Assembly: GCA_003565195.1 (NCBI GenBank) | Contig: PXCX01000157.1 | Coordinates: forward strand, 1-9,887 | From: PVC group bacterium | Lineage (GTDB): Bacteria; Verrucomicrobiota; Kiritimatiellia; CAIKKV01; PXCX01 | Length of the DNA stretch: 9,887 nucleotides | Reading direction: 5' to 3' | Part shown: one piece after another, positions 6,705 through 9,887 of the stretch | How the letters are laid out: each line of letters starts with the position of its first letter | How positions within the stretch are numbered: the first letter of the stretch is position 1 | Program-made: the position numbers and the translations under genes | Notes under the pieces: generated by a model | What the model saw: the letters and a program-made list of their open reading frames with translations, nothing else | Told to the model about the DNA's origin: nothing | Database searches by the model: none

Positions 6705-9303
6705 GGCCGGCGCCGATATAGTACATCGGGCGGTCGTCCATGCGAGGGCGATCCATCTGGCGCGCAACATCAAAGCGCACAACCGTTGGGAACACTCCAA
6801 GTATGTCAGTATAAAAGCGCAAGCCGACACCCACACCCCAATGCGGTGATTCACTTGTGAGGTCTTCGATTGTGCCGGATGTATTCCCGGCATCAACATA
6901 AACGACTGTTTGCAACATGCGCGTCCATGCCATCGAAAGCCCCCGCGCTTTCATTTCTTTCCAGAGAATCTTGCGGTATTCGGCTGATCCGGAATACTTG
7001 TAGTTACCTAAAAGTCTGCCGCGGTTAATGCCGCGAATTCCGTTAAAACCGCCAATATCATACAACATCTGTGTCGGTGTTCGGTCACGGTCTGATGCGC
7101 CGAAACGTGCATGAAACGCCAGTAAATGACGGTCACGTCTTAAAGGGACCACCGTTTTCCCGCTGGTGGAAATCTTCCAGTAGCGGAAGTCGCCACCGAT
7201 TTCCTTGTGCCCAAACTCGCCCTGTACCGAGAAAGCCGCCCCATCCAGAGGATTGCGTCCGGCGTCCTTAGTATATATTGCATAATCTAATGTTATTTCA
7301 CTGACAGTTCCGCTACTGTTTACAAAACCGCTTTCCGCGGTGGCAAAGTTTGGATCAAGGTCGGCATGTATAAATCCATAGGTAAATCTTTGCTGATAGT
7401 TTATGGCATCAAATGCTTTGCCAAATGCCCGCATATGGCGTAACCCGAGGCCTTGGCGCTCCTGTTCGGAGAAAAAATCAAACCGGTAACGATTGCGGTA
7501 GTCATTGCCCATGATTATCGATCCGCCGGCACGTATTTCATGGTCTCTATTGTTTAGATCGATGCGTAAACGCAGGCTGTTTAATAAAACCCTGATGGAT
7601 GGCGGATAGCGGTTATCGCTACGCGTTGTTTCACGCAGCCGCCGGTCGGGGTCAAGTTGTACGCTGTGTGCCCGCCTCGGTGTTTCAATCGTGACCAGTC
7701 CGCTGTCTCCCTCCCCCATCCATATCCCGCGGTATGCTTCACCAAAACGCCGTTCAACTTCGACAACCACCGGTTCTTGAACAGGCGCACCGGTCTGACG
7801 GATGCTGACCCTGGAAAGATAGCCGCCCTCCGGACGGCGTTTTTGCTCCCAGTCGGTAAGCTTGTAGTTAACCCTTGGATAGGAGTTATCCCACTGGGAA
7901 AGATAATCTGACAGACTGCCTGCATAATGCGCCTCCCCAAAAGCCATTAGCGGTTTATCGCTTGCCAAGGCTTTTTCTGTAATTTCATTGAGCTTATTGT
8001 CACCCAGTAAATCCCGCAGTTTTTCAGCAAGAATCCGGCCATGGGCAGTGCGGCGGTTAAAGCGCAGAATATCCTCACGCAACGGATCGGTTTCATAAAA
8101 GTCACCGAAAAATGCGCCGACAAAAGGAAAGCGCGGCGCATTAAGCAAGGCATCGATATCGGGGATAAACCCGAATGGTTTCAGGTAGGTTGCAAGCGAT
8201 TTTGAACGCCGCCGGTAAGTCTGCCAAAAAGCCTGCGCCTGTACCCACGCCACAGCCTCCGCTTCCCAGTCAAATGCCGCCGGGTCAGTAGCGGCAAGTG
8301 TGCTTCGCAGTAAAAGGGTGTAGACGGCCTCAACCAGCGGGCCGGCATGGTAATCCCGTAAAGGCGCAAACACTTCATGGAAACGGTCGGACACAAGCAC
8401 AACCCCCTCGCTGGCAATCGCCAGGTCACGGCGCAAGGGTACTTCAATCAAGATTAATTCTTCCGGAACTGTTACCGTTTGCTTGTCGAGCATCTGCTTA
8501 ACCGCCAGGCTCGCGGCGTTAAACAGTGCGCTTGCCGCTTTAGGACGGGGCCGGGAGGAATAGTATATAAAATCCTGATTGCCGGAGCTGTGGCGGTAAA
8601 CATATGTCTGTGGCATGAAAACCAGTGAGAGATAACGTGCTTCAATCTCAGTCTCGATTGTGTCTTTGGCCACAACCTCGTAATGCCGCCCATTAATAAA
8701 GACATGTCCCGCATCGCTGACATTCAAGTGCAGATTGAAACTTGATTTCGGCGGTGGGGCGTAAACATCCCAATCCGCATTCCGGCGGACCGGAAGATAA
8801 GGGTACCAGCCACCGTTCAAACACACTGTAGCGCGATGCATTCCGAAAGAACCGAAACGTTCGGGAATATTTACAGAATAACCGGCAGCAACCCTGATCT
8901 GCTCAACCGGAGGCGATCCATTCGCTAAACAAGCCGAAAGAATCACTCCTTGGGCTAAATCAGGAAGGCATTCCGCTATAAGAGCGAATGGCTTGTCATT
9001 GATCAGAATGTCATGAATCTGCATGCTGCCAAGGCTGACAACCTCCGGGAAAACGCGGTCATACAGTTCATGGGTTACTTCCTGGCCGTACACTGAATAG
9101 TGGTTGGGATAGGCGAACAGCGGCAGTTTATCGAGGCTACCGGGAAAAGTATTACTTATAGCAAAAGCATTTGTTCCGTAAATACGCCCTGCTGCAACGT
9201 CCAGGGTCACATCAAGTTTGTAATGGTCAAACACCATATCTGCGTTGCCATATACAGGAACAGCCAACAGCAGCAAAAAAAGGATTCTGTAAACTTTAAA
9301 CAT
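6694..9303 (-). CDS. Secreted M1-peptidase-like / Omp85-like outer-membrane barrel fusion protein
   Basis: The product has 869 residues. A signal peptide (MFKVYRILFLLLLAVPVYGNA) is probably cleaved after residue 21. Residues about 25-560 look like a diverged M1 (gluzincin) aminopeptidase. YKLDVTLDVAAGRIYGTNAF and LPLFAYPNHYS resemble its N-terminal beta domain. LILIEVPLRR...GVVLVSDRFHEVF resembles the region before the active site. DYLSQWDNSYPRV and SVQLDPDRRLRE resemble its C-terminal part. No HEXXH motif occurs anywhere; the nearest string is HEVFA at 309-313. Residues about 575-869 resemble an Omp85/surface-antigen barrel, with GGFNGIRGINRGR (Arg757-Gly758, the loop-6 type motif), VVYVDAG, WGVGVGLRFYTD, and a terminal YYIGAGQSF ending in Phe. 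No POTRA repeats are evident. The start at 9303 is set by the signal peptide; no clear Shine-Dalgarno precedes it. A possible promoter (TTGCGT, 17 nt, TATCAT) lies on the - strand at 9419-9447. The function is unknown. Confidence 0.8.
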   Translation of the reverse strand: MFKVYRILFLLLLAVPVYGNADMVFDHYKLDVTLDVAAGRIYGTNAFAISNTFPGSLDKLPLFAYPNHYSVYGQEVTHELYDRVFPEVVSLGSMQIHDILINDKPFALIAECLPDLAQGVILSACLANGSPPVEQIRVAAGYSVNIPERFGSFGMHRATVCLNGGWYPYLPVRRNADWDVYAPPPKSSFNLHLNVSDAGHVFINGRHYEVVAKDTIETEIEARYLSLVFMPQTYVYRHSSGNQDFIYYSSRPRPKAASALFNAASLAVKQMLDKQTVTVPEELILIEVPLRRDLAIASEGVVLVSDRFHEVFAPLRDYHAGPLVEAVYTLLLRSTLAATDPAAFDWEAEAVAWVQAQAFWQTYRRRSKSLATYLKPFGFIPDIDALLNAPRFPFVGAFFGDFYETDPLREDILRFNRRTAHGRILAEKLRDLLGDNKLNEITEKALASDKPLMAFGEAHYAGSLSDYLSQWDNSYPRVNYKLTDWEQKRRPEGGYLSRVSIRQTGAPVQEPVVVEVERRFGEAYRGIWMGEGDSGLVTIETPRRAHSVQLDPDRRLRETTRSDNRYPPSIRVLLNSLRLRIDLNNRDHEIRAGGSIIMGNDYRNRYRFDFFSEQERQGLGLRHMRAFGKAFDAINYQQRFTYGFIHADLDPNFATAESGFVNSSGTVSEITLDYAIYTKDAGRNPLDGAAFSVQGEFGHKEIGGDFRYWKISTSGKTVVPLRRDRHLLAFHARFGASDRDRTPTQMLYDIGGFNGIRGINRGRLLGNYKYSGSAEYRKILWKEMKARGLSMAWTRMLQTVVYVDAGNTSGTIEDLTSESPHWGVGVGLRFYTDILGVFPTVVRFDVARQMDRPRMDDRPMYYIGAGQSF

Positions 9304-9318
9304 AATTTCACTGTCATT

Positions 9319-9350
9319 CCATGGAATAATGGAATCGTGGAAGATTGGGA
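9319..9350 (+). repeat. Degenerate octamer tandem repeat upstream of the barrel gene
   Basis: Four consecutive 8-nt units with consensus NNNTGGAA (for example TAATGGAA and TCGTGGAA; the last unit has GGGA) fill this stretch. They lie 16 nt before the start codon of the M1-like/Omp85 gene, within its likely 5' leader, and read as NNN-flanked TTCCA on that strand. Confidence 0.55.
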
Positions 9351-9520
9351 TAATGATAGCAGCGCAAAACCGATATTGTGATGCAAAAGCATGCATTTGA
9401 AGATCAGCAATGTGTTGAATGATACACGCTGACAATCCGAAACGCAAATCGGCAACGGTGGATGGGTGGGTGCATATCACTTGCGACCGTATTGCCAGCC
9501 AGCCCCACTGAAGTGTCCAG

Positions 9521-9578
9521 GGGTTCATCGTTCAGAGTTCAGGCAGGATGCTCTTCGTGTTTCCTGAACACTGAACAC
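9521..9578. repeat. Opposed heptamer repeats forming an inverted repeat
   Basis: Three units with consensus NNGTTCA (9521-9527, 9528-9534, 9535-9541) face two TGAACAC units (9565-9571, 9572-9578), which are the same motif on the other strand. The inner parts form a 14-nt inverted repeat, 9530-9543 with 9563-9576, with one mismatch and a 19-nt loop. No U-tract follows, so it is not an obvious terminator. Confidence 0.65.
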
Positions 9579-9693
9579 CTTGTCCGCCAACATATTGTAA
9601 ATCTCTGAAAATCTTCGACTCATTTTACTCAAACAATTTGCGACTTAGGGCTATATAACAGGAGTTGCGAAGGCTCTGGTTCTGCGTTTTTGC

Positions 9694-9756
9694 TAAAAAA
9701 AACTAAAAATTTAAAAATTAAAAATAATTGACGGATTGCATTATTGGTACTATAGT
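9694..9756 (+). promoter_or_regulatory. Strong sigma70 promoter with AT-rich UP-like element, pointing out of the window
   Basis: TTGACG (9728-9733), a 17-nt spacer and TATAGT (9751-9756) make a good promoter. The roughly 30 bases before the -35 are almost purely A and T with phased A-tracts, as in UP elements of rRNA and tRNA operons. Transcription would start near 9763 and leave the window with at least 120 nt of untranslated leader. The transcribed gene is not visible here. Confidence 0.65.
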
Positions 9757-9887
9757 TCAGCTTGTAAAATGGAAGAGAACCTGTATATGGGGCCTTCTAA
9801 AACCTCATCGTTACGTGTCAAGTAATATTTATCCGGGCCGGCTTCTTGTAACCTATAGTCGTTTTTTCTCTAAGCGCCTGCAAATAC

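Larger units (their letters stand above)
9304..9887. other. Intergenic region with repeats and an outward promoter, no convincing gene
   Basis: This 584-nt stretch holds the leader of the barrel gene, the octamer array, two opposed TGAACNN arrays, an AT-rich tract and a strong + strand promoter. The barrel gene frame stays open upstream to 9528, but that extension lacks a signal sequence and is low in protein-like character. The GC content drops sharply between about 9690 and 9770. The only frame after the promoter with an ATG is 18 codons long (9769-9825) and has no ribosome binding site. The final 60 nt show no recognisable rRNA or tRNA start. Confidence 0.6.

Noticed and set aside
8373..8379. 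HEVFA as a zinc-binding HEXXH motif
   Set aside because: The second His is Ala, and no Glu stands at the spacing expected for gluzincins, so it is not counted as a metal site.
9304..9528. Extended N terminus (75 codons) of the M1-like/Omp85 protein
   Set aside because: It would bury the clear signal peptide that begins at 9303, and it includes the repeat array.
9530..9576. TGAAC inverted repeat as part of a CRISPR array or IS end
   Set aside because: The units are only 7 nt and directly adjacent, with no spacers, no transposase and no target duplication.
9769..9825. 18-codon frame after the terminal promoter as a gene
   Set aside because: It has no ribosome binding site and would begin only a few bases after the predicted transcription start. 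No recognisable similarity.

Overview
The window reads as chromosomal, housekeeping-rich DNA of moderate-to-high GC from a Gram-negative (outer-membrane) bacterium. The evidence is a C-terminal Omp85-type beta-barrel ending in phenylalanine, Sec signal peptides, sigma70-type promoters and tRNAs with encoded CCA. The taxon cannot be fixed from sequence alone. The RpiB-GlyA fusion, the Gfo/Idh subtype with a GLDTSH nucleotide loop and the short degenerate intergenic repeats would fit an uncultured lineage, perhaps of the PVC superphylum, but this is a weak inference.

Layout. From 1 to about 5230 all genes lie on the + strand. These are the 3' part of purD (cut by the window start), purE, a secreted S41/CtpA-like protein that has lost its catalytic dyad, a low-molecular-weight protein phosphatase, and a single ORF fusing ribose-5-phosphate isomerase B to serine hydroxymethyltransferase. 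Two tRNA genes follow on the + strand, tRNA-Arg(CCU) and tRNA-Asn(GUU), each with its own recognisable promoter. Between them, on the opposite strand, lies a Gfo/Idh/MocA-type oxidoreductase. From 6694 to 9303, on the - strand, a large secreted protein joins a degenerate M1-aminopeptidase-like ectodomain to an Omp85-like outer-membrane barrel. The last 584 bases hold no convincing gene. They contain two families of short degenerate tandem repeats and a strong promoter with an AT-rich upstream element that points out of the window.

How the genes fit together. RpiB interconverts ribulose-5-P and ribose-5-P, the precursor of PRPP. GlyA makes glycine and one-carbon units. PurD joins glycine to phosphoribosylamine, and PurE acts later in IMP synthesis. 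The + strand block therefore looks like a purine-precursor supply neighbourhood. The order phosphatase-rpiB-glyA also resembles the ywlE-ywlF-glyA neighbourhood of Bacillus.

The most notable items are the RpiB-GlyA fusion, the M1-like/Omp85 fusion with no HEXXH zinc site, the S41 pseudopeptidase, and the different 7-8 nt repeat families in separate intergenic spaces.
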